From assembly GCF_002531755.2 (NCBI RefSeq), contig NZ_CP034999.1:558001-622000 (forward strand): a stretch of DNA of 64,000 nucleotides. Reading direction: 5' to 3'. The notes under the pieces were generated by a model. That model saw only the letters and a program-made list of their open reading frames with translations. It did not search any database and was not told the DNA's origin. The DNA comes from Rhizobium acidisoli (GTDB lineage Bacteria > Pseudomonadota > Alphaproteobacteria > Rhizobiales > Rhizobiaceae). Of the stretch, positions 44,242 to 54,999 are shown piece after piece; within the stretch, counting starts at the first letter, position 1, and every line of letters starts with the position of its first letter. Both the position numbers and the translations under genes were made by a program.

Positions 44242-45588
44242 TCATGAGAATCCGATGCGGATTGTCATGGACGGATGTGCGGTCGGGTAATAGCGCCGGC
44301 CATTATCGACGCCGCTCATCAACCGCGGCCGCACCCCGGCCTCCTGCATGGTCAATGCCAAGGCGATGCTGAACTGCACCAGCTCCAGCCATACTAGATG
44401 ATAGCCCATGCAGACGTGTGGGCCGGCACCGAACTGCAGCATGTCCACCGGCCGGATCGGCTCCGTGCGTTGCAGCCACCGTCCCAGACGGAACTGATCA
44501 GGCGCTTCGTGCAGCAGCGCCGAGGTCGAGAAATGCAGCAGTGGGATGCACAAATGAGTGCCCGCAGGAATGCGCCGCTGGCCGAGTTGTAATTCCTGCA
44601 TCGCGCGACGCGGTACGAGCGAGGAAGCCGGATGCATTCGTAGCGTCTCCCGAAACAGTGCCTCTGCGACCGGACATTGCGCCAGGTCCTCGTGCCCGGT
44701 CGGCACCGCGCCCACGCGTTGCGCCTCTTCGACCAGGGCGTCCCACAGCTCTGGCTGCTGCGCCAGCTCGATCACCATCCAGGCCATCGTTGAGGCGGAG
44801 GTCTCGTGGCCGGCAAGCAGCAGCAAGCGGATATTGGCGACCAGGACGTCATCGGAGAGTGCGCCGTCGCTGCGATCGAAGGCGCTCACCATGTCGTTGA
44901 TCAACCCGGTGCGCGCGGCGCGCGCGCGCGCGTCCCGGATGAACTGGCGCGACTGCGCGTCGATCCAATCGCGGGCGGCGCGGCCGCGCCGCAATGGCAT
45001 CCCCGGCAGGTCGATCGGGGGCGCGACCATCAAGTGTAGCAGTTGCCGGTACTTGCGATGCCACTCCGACAGGTCTTGGGCGGGGATGCCCATGAGACTG
45101 AAGGTGAGTTTAAGCATCAGGTTGCGGGTGTCTGGCAGGATAGCGACTTCACCGCGGTCGCGCCACGCCCTGACCTGAGCCCGAATAATTGGTTCGAACA
45201 GCTCGCCAATGCCGGCCTCAGTCAGACCCCTGGGCAGAAACGCCGCCTTTATCCCATCGCGCGCCTGCCGGTGCGCGCTGCCGTCCAAAGTGACCAACGT
45301 TCCGCCAAGGATGTCGGGCGCCATCTCTTCGATCAGTGCCGAGGACACTTCCTTGTGCCGGAGCAATGCGAGCGCATCCGGATCCAGGCATGTCATCAGG
45401 TGTCCGGCCGGGCCGAAATCCAGCCAGAAGTGGCTGCCTAGCGTCCTTTCGGCGCGCCGCAGCAGGCGCGGCAGATCGCAGACGATGGCGGGAAGATGCC
45501 CGACCAGGGGGAAAGCGCCAGGCATGACCGGGATGTCGTCCCGTAGCCGGTGCCAGCGGTTCAGCGGGTTGAGCAGCATGTCCATCAC
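44242..45588 (-). CDS. cyp117: Cytochrome P450 CYP117 (ent-kaurene oxidase)
   Basis: P450 expected to oxidise ent-kaurene to ent-kaurenoic acid. 448 residues. I-helix LLLAGHETSASTMAW near 248, the ExxR helix FRETLRMHPASS, and heme loop FGAGPHVCMGYHLVW near 390. The start overlaps the SDR stop by 4 nt. Motif-based P450 call; the step assignment is from the known operon order. Confidence 0.92.
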   Translation of the reverse strand: MMDMLLNPLNRWHRLRDDIPVMPGAFPLVGHLPAIVCDLPRLLRRAERTLGSHFWLDFGPAGHLMTCLDPDALALLRHKEVSSALIEEMAPDILGGTLVTLDGSAHRQARDGIKAAFLPRGLTEAGIGELFEPIIRAQVRAWRDRGEVAILPDTRNLMLKLTFSLMGIPAQDLSEWHRKYRQLLHLMVAPPIDLPGMPLRRGRAARDWIDAQSRQFIRDARARAARTGLINDMVSAFDRSDGALSDDVLVANIRLLLLAGHETSASTMAWMVIELAQQPELWDALVEEAQRVGAVPTGHEDLAQCPVAEALFRETLRMHPASSLVPRRAMQELQLGQRRIPAGTHLCIPLLHFSTSALLHEAPDQFRLGRWLQRTEPIRPVDMLQFGAGPHVCMGYHLVWLELVQFSIALALTMQEAGVRPRLMSGVDNGRRYYPTAHPSMTIRIGFS

Positions 45589-46430
45589 CAGTGCGACGTT
45601 GCGGCTGCTTCGGCGGCGTCACCGGCCGGCAGAGCCGCGCTGTTGCCACCGTCGGCGTAGGTTGGAACATGCGACAACATGCCGCCGTCGATACACAACA
45701 CCTGGCCGGTGATGAACGCAGCCTCGTCGGAGAGCAGGAATGCGACCAGCGCGGCTACGTCCTCGGGGCGGCCGACGTGCGGCAGGAGCTGGTGCCGGTG
45801 TAGATGCCGTTGCATGCACTCGTCCAGCTTGGCGAAGAGGCGTTCCGTCATGATAAGGCCTGGCGCAACCGCGTTGCAGCGGATCTTCGCGTGTCCGTAC
45901 TGGGTGGCAAGCGAGGCCGACAGCATGTTCATTGCGGCCTTCGACGCGGCGTAGGACGTCAGTGCGGTGTCGCCGCTGAGCCCTTGGCACGATGACATGT
46001 TCACGATCGCGCCACCACCGCGGGTGATCATTTGTGGGATGGCCTGCCGGCAGCAGAGGAGCGTGCCGCGCAAATTGGTCGCCATGGTCTTGTCCCAGAC
46101 CGCCACGTCCAGGTCGAGGATCGCGCGGTCGTGCGGGGTCAAATGCATGGCGCTCGCATTGTTCACAAGCACGTCTACCCCACCGAAGCGCCGCTTCGCC
46201 GTTTGGAAAAGCTCTGCCACCGCCTGCGCATCTGCGATGTCCATGGCCACGGCCAGCGCTTGGCCCGCTTCGGCTGCGATCTGTGCGGTGCAGGCGATGG
46301 CAGCGGGGCCATCAATGTCGGCCACCACCACTCTTCCGCCCTCGCGTGCGATGGCGAGGGCGCATGCCTTGCCGATCCCGGCGCCGGCGCCGGTCACCAC
46401 GGCCACCTTGCCTTTAAATCGTTCCATCAT
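45585..46430 (-). CDS. Short-chain dehydrogenase/reductase SDR-GA
   Basis: SDR of the gibberellin operon, linked to oxidation of the GA12-aldehyde stage. 281 residues from the ATG at 46430, behind CAGGAGAAC; the upstream ATG at 46463 lies inside CYP114-Fd. Cofactor motif [12 protein letters not shown] (about 10), NNASAMH (about 87), catalytic [20 protein letters not shown] (about 140-160). Confidence 0.92.
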   Translation of the reverse strand: MMERFKGKVAVVTGAGAGIGKACALAIAREGGRVVVADIDGPAAIACTAQIAAEAGQALAVAMDIADAQAVAELFQTAKRRFGGVDVLVNNASAMHLTPHDRAILDLDVAVWDKTMATNLRGTLLCCRQAIPQMITRGGGAIVNMSSCQGLSGDTALTSYAASKAAMNMLSASLATQYGHAKIRCNAVAPGLIMTERLFAKLDECMQRHLHRHQLLPHVGRPEDVAALVAFLLSDEAAFITGQVLCIDGGMLSHVPTYADGGNSAALPAGDAAEAAATSHW

Positions 46431-48015
46431 GTTCTCCTGGATTGCGTAGGTCTTTCGCTGCATGTCGCTCAGCGTCTGCCTGAGAGGGCGTAGGGCCGGG
46501 GTTGGTGCAGTGGTTATCGCCGGCTTCGCTTTCGATCACCCGAATAGCCGCGACCGGGCACTGGCTTTCTGCTAGCCGCACGGCGGCGTGCAGCGCCTGC
46601 GGGACCGTCGCCATGCACACTTCGGCCACGCCGTCCGGTTCGCGCTGACGAAAGGCGCCCGGCAGCGTCAACACGCACTGACCAGTGGTTCCGCACAGGT
46701 CCTGGTCGACCACGACGCGAACCTCAGCCGCCGCCTGCGCGTGCAGCCGCACCGGCAGCGCGCGGAACGTCCTAAGGAACGCTGAGGGCTCCCGGGTCGG
46801 CTGCTCGGCCAAGGCCAACGTGGGAAAGCGCGCCTGGATCTGCGGCAGGCTCTCGGCCAGCTGCACCCTGGCGAGTTGCGCACCTAGGCAGAAGTGGATG
46901 CCGTGGCCGAAGCTCAGCATAATCTTTCCGTCGTTCGACATGCCAGGCCTGGTGCCGTAGAACCGCACCGGATCGAATCGGTCGGGATCAGCGAAAGCGT
47001 CCGGGTCGCGATTGCCGGCCGCGATCAGCACGCGCACGTCCGCGTCCTTCGGGATCACCACGCCACGCAATTCGATGTCGCGCTGGGCGATACGCGGAAT
47101 GGAGCTGAACATGGCGGGCGCCTCGCAGCGCAGTACTTCTTCCACGAATGCCTCCACCCCTGCGGCGTCTCCCTGGAGCCAGTGCCGCTCCTCGGGGTAG
47201 GCCAGCATCGCCAGCACCGCATGGTCGATAGTCGCAGCAGTGGTGGCGAAGCCGCCCAGCAACATGCCCCACAGCATGCTGATCAACTCCGCGTCCGAAA
47301 GCGTGTCGGCATCGTCGCTGTGTGCGCCGACCAGTGTCGACACGATGTCGCGGCAGGGATCGGCGCGCTTGCGCAATATGAGGTCGCCGAAATAGGCCTT
47401 CACCCTGGCGCTGGCCACGTCCGCCGCGGCGAGCTGTGGATCGCTGGCGTGCGGGCTCAGGCCTTCTAGAATGGCGCTGACGATCGCTGAGAGCTCGAAA
47501 ATGTCGTCTTGGGGCATGCCGAACAATTCAGCGAAGACAAGCATGGGCAAGGCCAGTGCGAATTCCCGATGCAGGTCCACCGCCTCTCCTCGCTCCAGTG
47601 CGGGCGCCATGCCATCCAGGCGGGCTGCGACGATGCGCGCGATGCTCGGCCGCAGGTTGTCGATATGACCCACGGTGAAATCGCGCGAAATCAGCCGGCG
47701 CAGACGCGTATGCGTCGGTGGTTCCTTCATGGCTAGCGTGGACGCCAGCAGATTGAGCGACAGGCTGCTCGCCGCACGCGGGAAATAGCGCGCCAGTTCG
47801 GATGGCGCCGGTCCCCGAAACGCATCGCCCGTGGCCTTGAACGCCCAGTAGATGTCGGCGTGGCGGCTCAACAGAAAGATGCCCGACGCCGCGCGGTGCA
47901 CCGGATCGTGCTCTTGCAACCACCGCATGAACGGGTACGGGTCTTGGATGCATGCTGGCGACGCCAGCTCGGCGAAGGCGTCGTGGCATGCTGCCTTGGT
48001 TTCTTGCACGTCCAT
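46414..48015 (-). CDS. cyp114: CYP114-ferredoxin fusion
   Basis: P450 plus its redox partner in one chain, acting on ent-kaurenoic acid (ring contraction to the GA skeleton in the bacterial pathway). 533 residues from the ATG at 48015. P450 part: [20 protein letters not shown]-helix, [14 protein letters not shown], heme loop [17 protein letters not shown] near 375. From about residue 430 a [3Fe-4S]-type ferredoxin follows: [20 protein letters not shown] and [13 protein letters not shown]. In some bacteria the two are separate genes; here there is no stop between them. Confidence 0.92.
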   Translation of the reverse strand: MDVQETKAACHDAFAELASPACIQDPYPFMRWLQEHDPVHRAASGIFLLSRHADIYWAFKATGDAFRGPAPSELARYFPRAASSLSLNLLASTLAMKEPPTHTRLRRLISRDFTVGHIDNLRPSIARIVAARLDGMAPALERGEAVDLHREFALALPMLVFAELFGMPQDDIFELSAIVSAILEGLSPHASDPQLAAADVASARVKAYFGDLILRKRADPCRDIVSTLVGAHSDDADTLSDAELISMLWGMLLGGFATTAATIDHAVLAMLAYPEERHWLQGDAAGVEAFVEEVLRCEAPAMFSSIPRIAQRDIELRGVVIPKDADVRVLIAAGNRDPDAFADPDRFDPVRFYGTRPGMSNDGKIMLSFGHGIHFCLGAQLARVQLAESLPQIQARFPTLALAEQPTREPSAFLRTFRALPVRLHAQAAAEVRVVVDQDLCGTTGQCVLTLPGAFRQREPDGVAEVCMATVPQALHAAVRLAESQCPVAAIRVIESEAGDNHCTNPGPTPSQADAERHAAKDLRNPGEHDGTI

Positions 48016-48020
48016 CTTGG

Positions 48021-49301
48021 TTACCTGTCGGGTGGCTGATCTGACCGGCGCGCGCCAGGCGCCGTCAAATGAGAAAATTGCGATACCGGGCGGCGTCCGC
48101 ACCAGATCACCGGCATCTCCTCGAACCCGCCGGTGATGATCTCCTTGCGCAACTTCAGTTCGTCGGGCGCCACGGCCAGGCGCAACGCGGGAAAGCGCTG
48201 GAAGATCGAACCGAATACGGCCTTCAGTTCCAGCCTGGCCAGCGCCGCCCCGATGCAATTGTGCTGCCCGTAGGAGAACGCCAGGTGGGGATTTGCGTCG
48301 CGTCCGATGTCGAAGACTTCCGGGTCTTTGAAATGGCGCGGATCAAACGAGGTCGCCGGCAGGCCGACCAGTACTTTGCTCTCCGCGGGTATATGCACGC
48401 CTGCGATGGTCACGTCGGTCCGGGGATAGCGCATGATGCCGTCCCAGCCCGCACCAGGCGAATACATGCGCAGTATTTCCTCCACCGCCTTGTCCACCAG
48501 GGACGGATCGCGGACCAGGCGTTCGCGCTGTTGCGGATGGCGAAACATGGCCAGCAGGCCGAATTCGATCTGCGCGACGGTGCTCTCGTGCCCCGCCACC
48601 AGCACGCCCGCCGCGAGGCCGATCGCCTCTTCCTCGGTCGCTTTGCCCTGGTCGACCGCGGCGAGCAGATCCGTCAGCAGGTTATCGCCCGGATCCTGTC
48701 GCTTGCCCCGTATTTTGCCGTGAATGTAGGCGCGGAGCTCTTCCCAGGCCAGGCCCGACGCCCTGCGCGGGCCGCTTTCATGCTGGTGCGTCATCACCTC
48801 GTCGGAGAGTCCTGCGAAAAAGGCGTGTTCCTCGAAGGGCACGCCCATCAGCGCGCTGATTACCTTGGCCGGAAGCGGAAAGGAGACATGGCGTCGCAAG
48901 TCTGCGGGCTGGGGCTGAACCGCCAGCGTATCGAACAACTGCACGGTGATCGCCTCGACCTGCTGCGTAAGCAGCTTCACCCTGCTGTTGCTGAAGGCCG
49001 GCGCCACGATCGTGCGTAACCGAGCATGCTCGTCCCCTTCGTGCGAGACCAGCCATCCCGGCGAACCGAGAATGACCGAATCCGGGGTGAAATCCGCCGG
49101 AGGCATTCCCGCGGGCCGGAATGCCGCGTCAGACAGCACCGCCTTGGCCTCGTCATAGCCTGTCACCCACCAGCATTCGTGCCCGGACGGAAGGCGCACG
49201 CGGTGGATCGGACCTTTGGCACGTAGCGCCAACATCTCGGGCGAGGGCTCGATGTGATCGACCCGCCACATCGGCAGCGCCGGCAAGGATTGTTCGGACA
49301 T
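48021..49301 (-). CDS. cyp112: Cytochrome P450 CYP112
   Basis: First intact gene of the gibberellin operon; P450 that oxidises C20 on the way to GA9. 426 residues. I-helix [20 protein letters not shown] near 235, ExxR in [14 protein letters not shown], heme loop [20 protein letters not shown] near 350. It ends 5 bp before CYP114. A related P450 relic lies just upstream. Confidence 0.93.
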   Translation of the reverse strand: MSEQSLPALPMWRVDHIEPSPEMLALRAKGPIHRVRLPSGHECWWVTGYDEAKAVLSDAAFRPAGMPPADFTPDSVILGSPGWLVSHEGDEHARLRTIVAPAFSNSRVKLLTQQVEAITVQLFDTLAVQPQPADLRRHVSFPLPAKVISALMGVPFEEHAFFAGLSDEVMTHQHESGPRRASGLAWEELRAYIHGKIRGKRQDPGDNLLTDLLAAVDQGKATEEEAIGLAAGVLVAGHESTVAQIEFGLLAMFRHPQQRERLVRDPSLVDKAVEEILRMYSPGAGWDGIMRYPRTDVTIAGVHIPAESKVLVGLPATSFDPRHFKDPEVFDIGRDANPHLAFSYGQHNCIGAALARLELKAVFGSIFQRFPALRLAVAPDELKLRKEIITGGFEEMPVIWCGRRPVSQFSHLTAPGARRSDQPPDR

Positions 49302-49377
49302 GGTGACGATTTACTCTCTGAGCCTGGAAGGGGCGGAAGATGATGGGCAGACTGCGGGCAGCACATGAGTTAAGACA

Positions 49378-49600
49378 GCGCGTAGACGACGTCCTCTGCG
49401 GCGATTACCAGCGCCAGATCCTCCGACCGCACGAACGGCGGGGGGAAGGCACTTCCCAATTCCGGGCGCGCCAGCGCAGCGCCCAGGCACAGATACAGCC
49501 CTTAGCCGAGCGGCAGGTGCGGGTTGTGCAGCCGGTTGAAATCGAACATGTCGGTATCGCCATAGGTCGCCCGACCGTAGGAATTGGCGCAGCAGGTTCG
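49378..49600 (-). pseudogene. P450 3' relic at the operon head (CYP115-like)
   Basis: The minus strand reads DMFDFNRLHNPHLPLG, an in-frame stop, then GLYLCLGAALARPELGSAFP and VRSEDLALVIAAEDVVYALS-stop. This is the heme-loop and C-terminal end of a P450, with the loop glycine region broken. CYP115 (GA9 to GA4, the 3-oxidase) occupies this place in complete operons, so this is most likely its leftover. Confidence 0.75.
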
Positions 49601-49749
49601 ACCGCACCCACCTACCGACCCGTCCGCAAACATAACTTCCAGACCAGTCCCACACCCCCGGCCTCCCTCCTGGCTCAAGGTCTGCCGCTTTGGCTGTACC
49701 GCCCGCGACGTGGGCGATCGTTGTGGCTCGCAAATGAAGAACTCTAGAT

Positions 49750-50407
49750 CGCATCCAACACTCCTGAGATTTTCCCGGTCACAACGGAGCCACTATCATT
49801 GCCACAGCAAACCATGGGGACCTCACCAGACGCGAACAGCGACGCACCGCCCGAAGACCATCGCGCTGCGATTGGCGACATACCGTGACCAGAGCAAATT
49901 GCGTGCCGAGGTGAATTCGTGGGCTCAGCAGGCATTTCGTAGCAGCGCGTAGTGTCAAGCTCCCGCCATTCAGTCTCAATGCCGACAACCGCTGAGTACA
50001 TGTCTGACAAAAGCCTGCTCTAACGCCGGTCTGCGTCCGATAGTCGGCGACCTGCATTGGGATGTCCCCGCGGCGGGCTTTCGTGCAACAATCCGCGCCA
50101 CCTTCGACGTCGAAGTTGCCCCGCCAGTTTTCGTCCGATGGGCGGGAACGTCGTCGACTGCGCCGAGGCCGCCGCGTTAAAAGCGCCGGCCCTGGGCAAA
50201 TCTCACTGGACCCGCCTCGACTCACCGTCCGGAACACTGCAATAAAGTTTGCGGAGCTTATTTCCGCCAAATGCAAGTTGCGAACTTGCAGTCATCTCGT
50301 TTGACGTTGTTCTCAATGTTTCCACCCCCGCGCTTACCGAGACGGTCGAGCTTCTCGATCGGCGTAGGTCCAAAAGGCAACGGGAAACGCTTAAATTTTC
50401 GAGGCAT
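49750..50407 (-). pseudogene. acdS relic (ACC deaminase)
   Basis: From the ATG at 50407 the minus strand reads MPRKFKRFPLPFGPTPIEKL, then DRLGKRGGGNIENNVKRDDC, which is the AcdS N-terminus. A shift then gives SSQLAFGGNKLRKLYCSVPD, the PLP-lysine region. Further pieces (ENWRGNFD) are scattered with stops. ACC deaminase lowers plant ethylene; here it is dead. Several frameshifts, so not a sequencing slip. Confidence 0.7.
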
Positions 50408-50665
50408 GTTCTCTTCCGGAAACATGTCATCTAATCAGAAGCGGCGGTCGGCAACAGTCGCCTTAGTCGGAGGTGCTTTCTAAACCAGACGATGCCCCCC
50501 AGAAGCCTCCTGCCGAAGATGAAGCAATCGAGAGACCAATGCAGCATCTCATGGACCGCCGCACCGTGGTGAAGAAAGCGGTCCTCGGTTGCTGGAGGTT
50601 GTTGACTAGTTCCATGACATCGAATTGAGCTTAAGCCTGATGAATTGGGTCAATACCTACACCGC
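50408..50665. other. Original downstream flank of the speD-like gene
   Basis: No gene seen. It directly continues the speD-like tail (TTA GCG GTG TAG on the minus strand) once the insertion block is removed. Confidence 0.5.
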
Positions 50666-50700
50666 TAAGAGCCTGACTGTAAGCGGCAAGCCGAGGCCGT

Positions 50701-52293
50701 TCAGCCGGCGTAGTTCCACGGCATAAGTGCGTCGATTTCGCTGCTCGGCCAGCCATTGGCCATGCGCTCGAGCGTTTGGGTGAGCCAGGCGAGCGGATCG
50801 ACGTTGTTCAGTTTTGCCGTCTGCAGCAGTGTCGCGATGGTCGCCCAGGTCCTTCCGCCGCCGTCGCTGCCGGCGAAGAGTGAGTTCTTTCTCGTAATGG
50901 CCTGGGGCCGGATCGCGCGCTCGACGATGTTGGAGTCGAGCTCGATGCGGCCGTCGATCAGGAAGCGCTCGAAGATGGCGCGGCGCGAGATGGCATAGCG
51001 GAGCGCCTCGGCGAGCTTCGATTTGCCGGAGACCCGCGGCAGGGTCTTTTGCCAGAGGGCAAAGAGGTCGGCGACGACCGCCGCAGAGGTTTGCTGACGC
51101 GCCGCGACACGGACCTCAGGGCTTTTGCCGCGGATGGTCTCCTCAATCTGCCAGAGCTTCGCCATCCGCTCGACCGTCGCCGTTGCAATCTCGGAGCTTT
51201 TGCCGACATGCAGCTCATAGAACTTGCGCCGACTATGCGACCAGCAGCCAGCCAATGTGACGCCGTCATTGCCGCCATCGGAGCGGACCAGCTTGTTATA
51301 GGCGGCATATCCGTCGACTTGCAGGATGCCGCGGTAGCCCTTGAGATGACGGGCGACGCACTCGCCGGCCCGACTGTCCTCAAAGCGATAGACGACCATG
51401 GGCGGACCGCTGCCGCCAAATGGTCGGTCATCCCTGGCGTAGGCCCATAGATAGGCTGTCTTCGTCGATCCGGACCCGGGAGCGAGCGTCGGCAAGGTGG
51501 TTTCGTCGGCGAAGATCCGTTCGGCTTTCTTGATCTCATCAAAGAGGTAGTCGGCCAGGATCTCCAGCTCAAAGCCGAGCTTGCCCATCCATTGCGCCAT
51601 CAGTTTGCGGTCGAGCTCGACCTTGTCGCGGGCGTAAATCGCCTCCTGCCGGTAGAGCGGCAGGCCATCGGCATATTTGGAGACGGCAATCTGGGCGAGA
51701 AGTGCTTCCGTCGGAATGCCGGCTTCGATGATGTGTGCCGGCGCCGGTGCCTGGACGACGCCGTCCTCATTTTTGAAGGCATACTTCGGGCGGCGGGTGA
51801 CGATGACGCGGAACTTCGCCGGCACCACATCCAGCCGCTCCGAGACGTCCTCGCCGATCAGCACCTTCTGCTTGCCGGCATGCTCCGGCCGCTCCTCCGG
51901 CTCTATCACGACTTCGACCCGCTCCAGGTGGGGTGCGAAGCCCTTGCGCGGTCGCGGCGGACGTTTGCCTTCTGGGCGCTCGCGGCCCTTGTTGACCTGT
52001 GCCTTGATCGCGGCGATGCCGGTCTCAATCTCCTCAAAGACAAAGGCCTGCTGCTCGTCGTCAATGGTGGGAGAGCCGAGCTTTTCCGATCGCCGCCCGA
52101 AGCGGGCGCGATCGAAGGCCTTCAGGATCTGCGTCAGCCGCTCGATGCGCTCATCGGCATCGGCGTTGCGCGCCTTGAGATCTGCGACCTCGCTCTCAAG
52201 GGCGTCGGCCCGCGCCGCCTTTTCGGCCATGGCAAGCACCATGGCTTTTAGCGCTTCTACATCATCCGGGAGTTTGAGATCGGGCGGCGTCAT
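50701..52293 (-). CDS. tnpC: IS66 transposase TnpC
   Basis: 530 residues, full length. Zn-binding and helical N-part (coiled-coil from ~10-60), then the DDE core: FADETTLPTLAPGSGSTKTA, ILQVDGYAAYNKLV, and the C-terminal SNIVERAIRPQAITRKNSLF. Expressed with tnpA/tnpB. Confidence 0.95.
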   Translation of the reverse strand: MTPPDLKLPDDVEALKAMVLAMAEKAARADALESEVADLKARNADADERIERLTQILKAFDRARFGRRSEKLGSPTIDDEQQAFVFEEIETGIAAIKAQVNKGRERPEGKRPPRPRKGFAPHLERVEVVIEPEERPEHAGKQKVLIGEDVSERLDVVPAKFRVIVTRRPKYAFKNEDGVVQAPAPAHIIEAGIPTEALLAQIAVSKYADGLPLYRQEAIYARDKVELDRKLMAQWMGKLGFELEILADYLFDEIKKAERIFADETTLPTLAPGSGSTKTAYLWAYARDDRPFGGSGPPMVVYRFEDSRAGECVARHLKGYRGILQVDGYAAYNKLVRSDGGNDGVTLAGCWSHSRRKFYELHVGKSSEIATATVERMAKLWQIEETIRGKSPEVRVAARQQTSAAVVADLFALWQKTLPRVSGKSKLAEALRYAISRRAIFERFLIDGRIELDSNIVERAIRPQAITRKNSLFAGSDGGGRTWATIATLLQTAKLNNVDPLAWLTQTLERMANGWPSSEIDALMPWNYAG

Positions 52294-52366
52294 CGACCCG
52301 ACCAGAGCACATTTTGCTCCGGTTTTCCTGCCCTTTCAGGCCGCTGATTCACTTCGCCGCAGGGCT

Positions 52367-52711
52367 TTACCCAACAATCTCCGGCGGCTTGACCGGCACG
52401 GATCGAACCCGCTTCCAGTCCATGCCATCGATGAGCGCCAGAAGCTGGGCATGGTTGAGCTGAACCCGGTTATGACCGATGCGGGGCCAGCAGAACTGCG
52501 ATTTTTCCAGCCGCTTGGCATAAAGGCAGACGCCGGAGCCGTCCCACCAGACGATCTTCACTCTATCCGCTCGTTTGGCCCGGAAGACGTAAAGTGCACC
52601 GTTGAACGGATCATTGCCGGCATCCCGCACCAGCGACAGCAAGCTGTCCGGGCCCTTGCGGAAGTCGACCGGATGACTGGCCAGGAACACCTTTACGCCG
52701 GAGGGGATCAT
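52367..52711 (-). CDS. tnpB: IS66 accessory protein TnpB
   Basis: 114 residues, MIPSGVKVFLASHPVDFRKG start and the FRAKRADRVKIVWWDGSGVC signature. The start overlaps the tnpA stop by 4 nt. Confidence 0.95.
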   Translation of the reverse strand: MIPSGVKVFLASHPVDFRKGPDSLLSLVRDAGNDPFNGALYVFRAKRADRVKIVWWDGSGVCLYAKRLEKSQFCWPRIGHNRVQLNHAQLLALIDGMDWKRVRSVPVKPPEIVG

Positions 52712-53082
52712 GCCGAACGCGCCGCGCGGATCACCCGCTGCAAGTGCGCCTCGTCAACATCTGCGCCGGCGCGCACAACAATGTCGCCAATGACAACCTC
52801 GATCACCGGGGCAGCCGGGCGCGCCGAGGCGACTTCGCCAGCCGAACGCGAGGCGGCATGGTCCAGAGCGTCACGACGCCAGGCGAAGAGCTGCGACGGA
52901 TGAATGCCGATCCGATGGGCGATCGCCGATACGCTCGCGCCCGGCTCCAGCGCCTCGGCCACCGCCTGCGCTTTGAACTCATCCGACCAGCGCCGGCGCA
53001 ATTGCCGTGGAGCACCCTCAAGTCGCTCGGCGACCGCTTCGATCATATGGAAGGTTCTAGTTCCAGAACTAGGCGCAGACAT
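52708..53082 (-). CDS. tnpA: IS66 accessory protein TnpA
   Basis: 124 residues; HTH-like RRRWSDEFKAQAVAEALEPG and SVSAIAHRIGIHPSQLFAWR are typical of IS66 OrfA. Coupled to tnpB. Confidence 0.93.
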   Translation of the reverse strand: MSAPSSGTRTFHMIEAVAERLEGAPRQLRRRWSDEFKAQAVAEALEPGASVSAIAHRIGIHPSQLFAWRRDALDHAASRSAGEVASARPAAPVIEVVIGDIVVRAGADVDEAHLQRVIRAARSA

Positions 53083-53184
53083 AGAAGCTCACTTTGGCTC
53101 ACAACGTGCGCTACCGATATCCGACCGCTAACCCTCTACGCCAGACGGGGTCTCCTTGCCGCTTACGCCTGACTCGAAAAGGTT

Positions 53185-54028
53185 TCAACAATATCCGTAC
53201 CTTGCCAAGCGTCGTGTCAGGAGCCGGATGTGGGCGATAGTGATCCCGGCCTCGGCTGGTGCGACGGACTTTTCCCAATCCTTCGCCAACCGTCGGCATT
53301 TGCCAAGCGATGCGAAGGTGCTCTCCACGACCCAGCGACGCGGCAGAACCTCGAAGCCCTTGGCCTTATCGGTCCGCTTGACGATCTGGAGCGTGAACGC
53401 AGCGATCTTTTGCAGTGTGCCCTTCAGCTTCGGTCCGGCATAACCACCGTCGGCGAAGATATGTCTCAGCCACGGCCAGCGCCTGAGAATGGTTTTGAAG
53501 ACGGCAGGCGCGCCGTCGCGATCCTGAATATCGGCGCTGTGAACGATGAGGCCGACCATCGATGACGCTTGCGTCCCTTGATCTTCTTGCCCGCGTCATA
53601 GCCGGAAATTCCCCCGCTTTCCGTGGTTTTCACGCTTTGACTTCGATTACGCCTGCAGACGGCGAGGCTTCCCGGCCTTCCAATTCAGGCGCCTCCATCA
53701 CAAGATGATGGTTGATCCGACCCCATAACCCTGTCGCTCGCCATTCGTAGAAATAGGACTGCACAGTTGTAAAAGACGGAAAATCCCTGGGCATCATCCG
53801 CCACTGCCCGTCGTAGCAATGTAAAGCAACGCATTCACGACCTTGCGACGATCGGTGCTGCGCGGCCTGCCCAATCGCCTCGGTCCAGGTAGACAAGGCG
53901 AGATCGATCCCCATTCCCGTTCCGTCAGATCGCTTGCATACCGCATTGCGTGTCGGGCATATTGCCGACGGGTGAAAAGTCCAGCCCATTGTGGTCTCCG
54001 TTCGTCCTAAGCAAAAAAACAGAATCAC
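53185..54028 (-). pseudogene. IS5-family transposase, frameshifted
   Basis: The N-part (54028-53630: CPTRNAVCKRSDGTGMGIDL, then CYDGQWRMMPRDFPSFTTVQ) and C-part (53559-53185: DGAPAVFKTILRRWPWLRHI, RWVVESTFASLGKCRRLAKD) are in different frames with a shift near 53600. Related to, but distinct from, the transposase at 34127. Confidence 0.8.
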
Positions 54029-54070
54029 AACTGGCTGATTTCACTCAACTCTTTTTCGGCCAGGCTCTAA

Positions 54071-54999
54071 GAGCCCGATTCAAAAGTTCATTCGTATATC
54101 CAATATCTTGCGATGCGCCTTGTGAGCATTCTGATTGAAGCGATTTGCGCCCATGCGGTTGCGCTTTCGATCGATTTCTCCCAATCCTTGGCGAGACGGC
54201 GGCAGCGTCCAAGCCAGGCGAAAGTCCTTTCCACCACCCATCTCTTGGGCAGGACGACGAAGCCCTTGGCGTGATCCGAACGCTTGACGATTTCGATCGT
54301 CCAGTCACCATGGCCGCACATTGCTCGCCTCAACTTGGCTCCGGCGTAGCCACCATCGGCGAAGATGTGGCGCAGCCACGGAAAACGGCGGCGGATCGCC
54401 TTGAGGACATGGGGTGCGCCGTCGCGATCCTGTATGTCGGCAGCATGGATGAACACGAAGATCAGAAATCCAAGCGTATCGGTGACAATCTGACGCTTGC
54501 GGCCCTTAATCTTCTTGCCTGCATCATAGCCGGATATTCCGCCGCTTTCCGTGGTCTTGACGCTTTGGCTGTCGATAATCCCTGCCGTCGGTTGCGCCTC
54601 CCGTCCCTCGATTTCCCGCGCCGCCATCACCAGAAGCTGGTTGATGCTCTGCCACAGTCCGATCGCGCGCCAAGCATAAAAATAACCGCGCATCGTCGAA
54701 ACCGGCGGAAAATCGCCCGGCAGCATGCGCCATTGGCAGCCGCTCGAGGCGATATAGAGGATCGCCTCCACGACCGAGCGCATATTCGTCGTCCGACGCC
54801 GCCCGCCACGACGCGCTGGCGGGATCAGCGGTTTGATCAACGCCATTCCCGGTCCTTCAAATCACTTGGAAAACGAAGCACGTCTCGGTTATGCTCACGG
54901 CGAGCGATAGCAGTCCAGCTCATCGAAACCCCATTTGATTTAGCACCAATAGGGAATCACAACTGCCTGTTATCGCTCAACTTCTTTTAAATCGGGCTC
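54071..54999 (-). mobile_element. IS5-family insertion sequence, second copy of the 34051 element
   Basis: 929 bp, inverted relative to the 34051 copy, same ends GAGCCCGATT, TAA target copies at 54068-54070 and 55000-55002. One base is missing relative to the intact copy. Confidence 0.9.
54088..54923 (-). pseudogene. IS5-family transposase, 1-bp deletion near the start
   Basis: Nearly identical to the transposase at 34127. The triplet run GGGAATGGGCG of the intact copy is GGGAATGGCG here, shifting the frame after about 25 codons. Translation could restart at MALIKPLIPP (54846), giving 252 residues without the N-terminus. Confidence 0.85.

Larger units (their letters stand above)
50679..53166 (-). 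mobile_element. Complete IS66-family element
   Basis: 2,488 bp with terminal GTAAGCGGCAAG / CTTGCCGCTTAC and a perfect 8-bp target duplication GCCTGACT (50671-50678 and 53167-53174). Carries tnpA, tnpB and tnpC on the minus strand. The insertion lies within the terminal repeat of an IS5-family element. Confidence 0.95.
50669..54067 (-). mobile_element. IS5-family element (degraded), split by IS66
   Basis: Ends GAGCCTGACTCGAAAAGG at 50669 (interrupted) and its imperfect inverse ending at 54067 (TTTTTCGGCCAGGCTC). TAA target copies lie at 50666-50668 and 54068-54070. Without IS66 and its duplication it is about 903 bp. Confidence 0.8.

Noticed and set aside
43598..44245. 215-codon minus frame over the ggps remnant
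   Set aside because: Arg-rich, no prenyl synthase pattern; the remnant is visible in other frames.
51677..52903. 408-codon plus frame
   Set aside because: Antisense to IS66 tnpB/tnpC.
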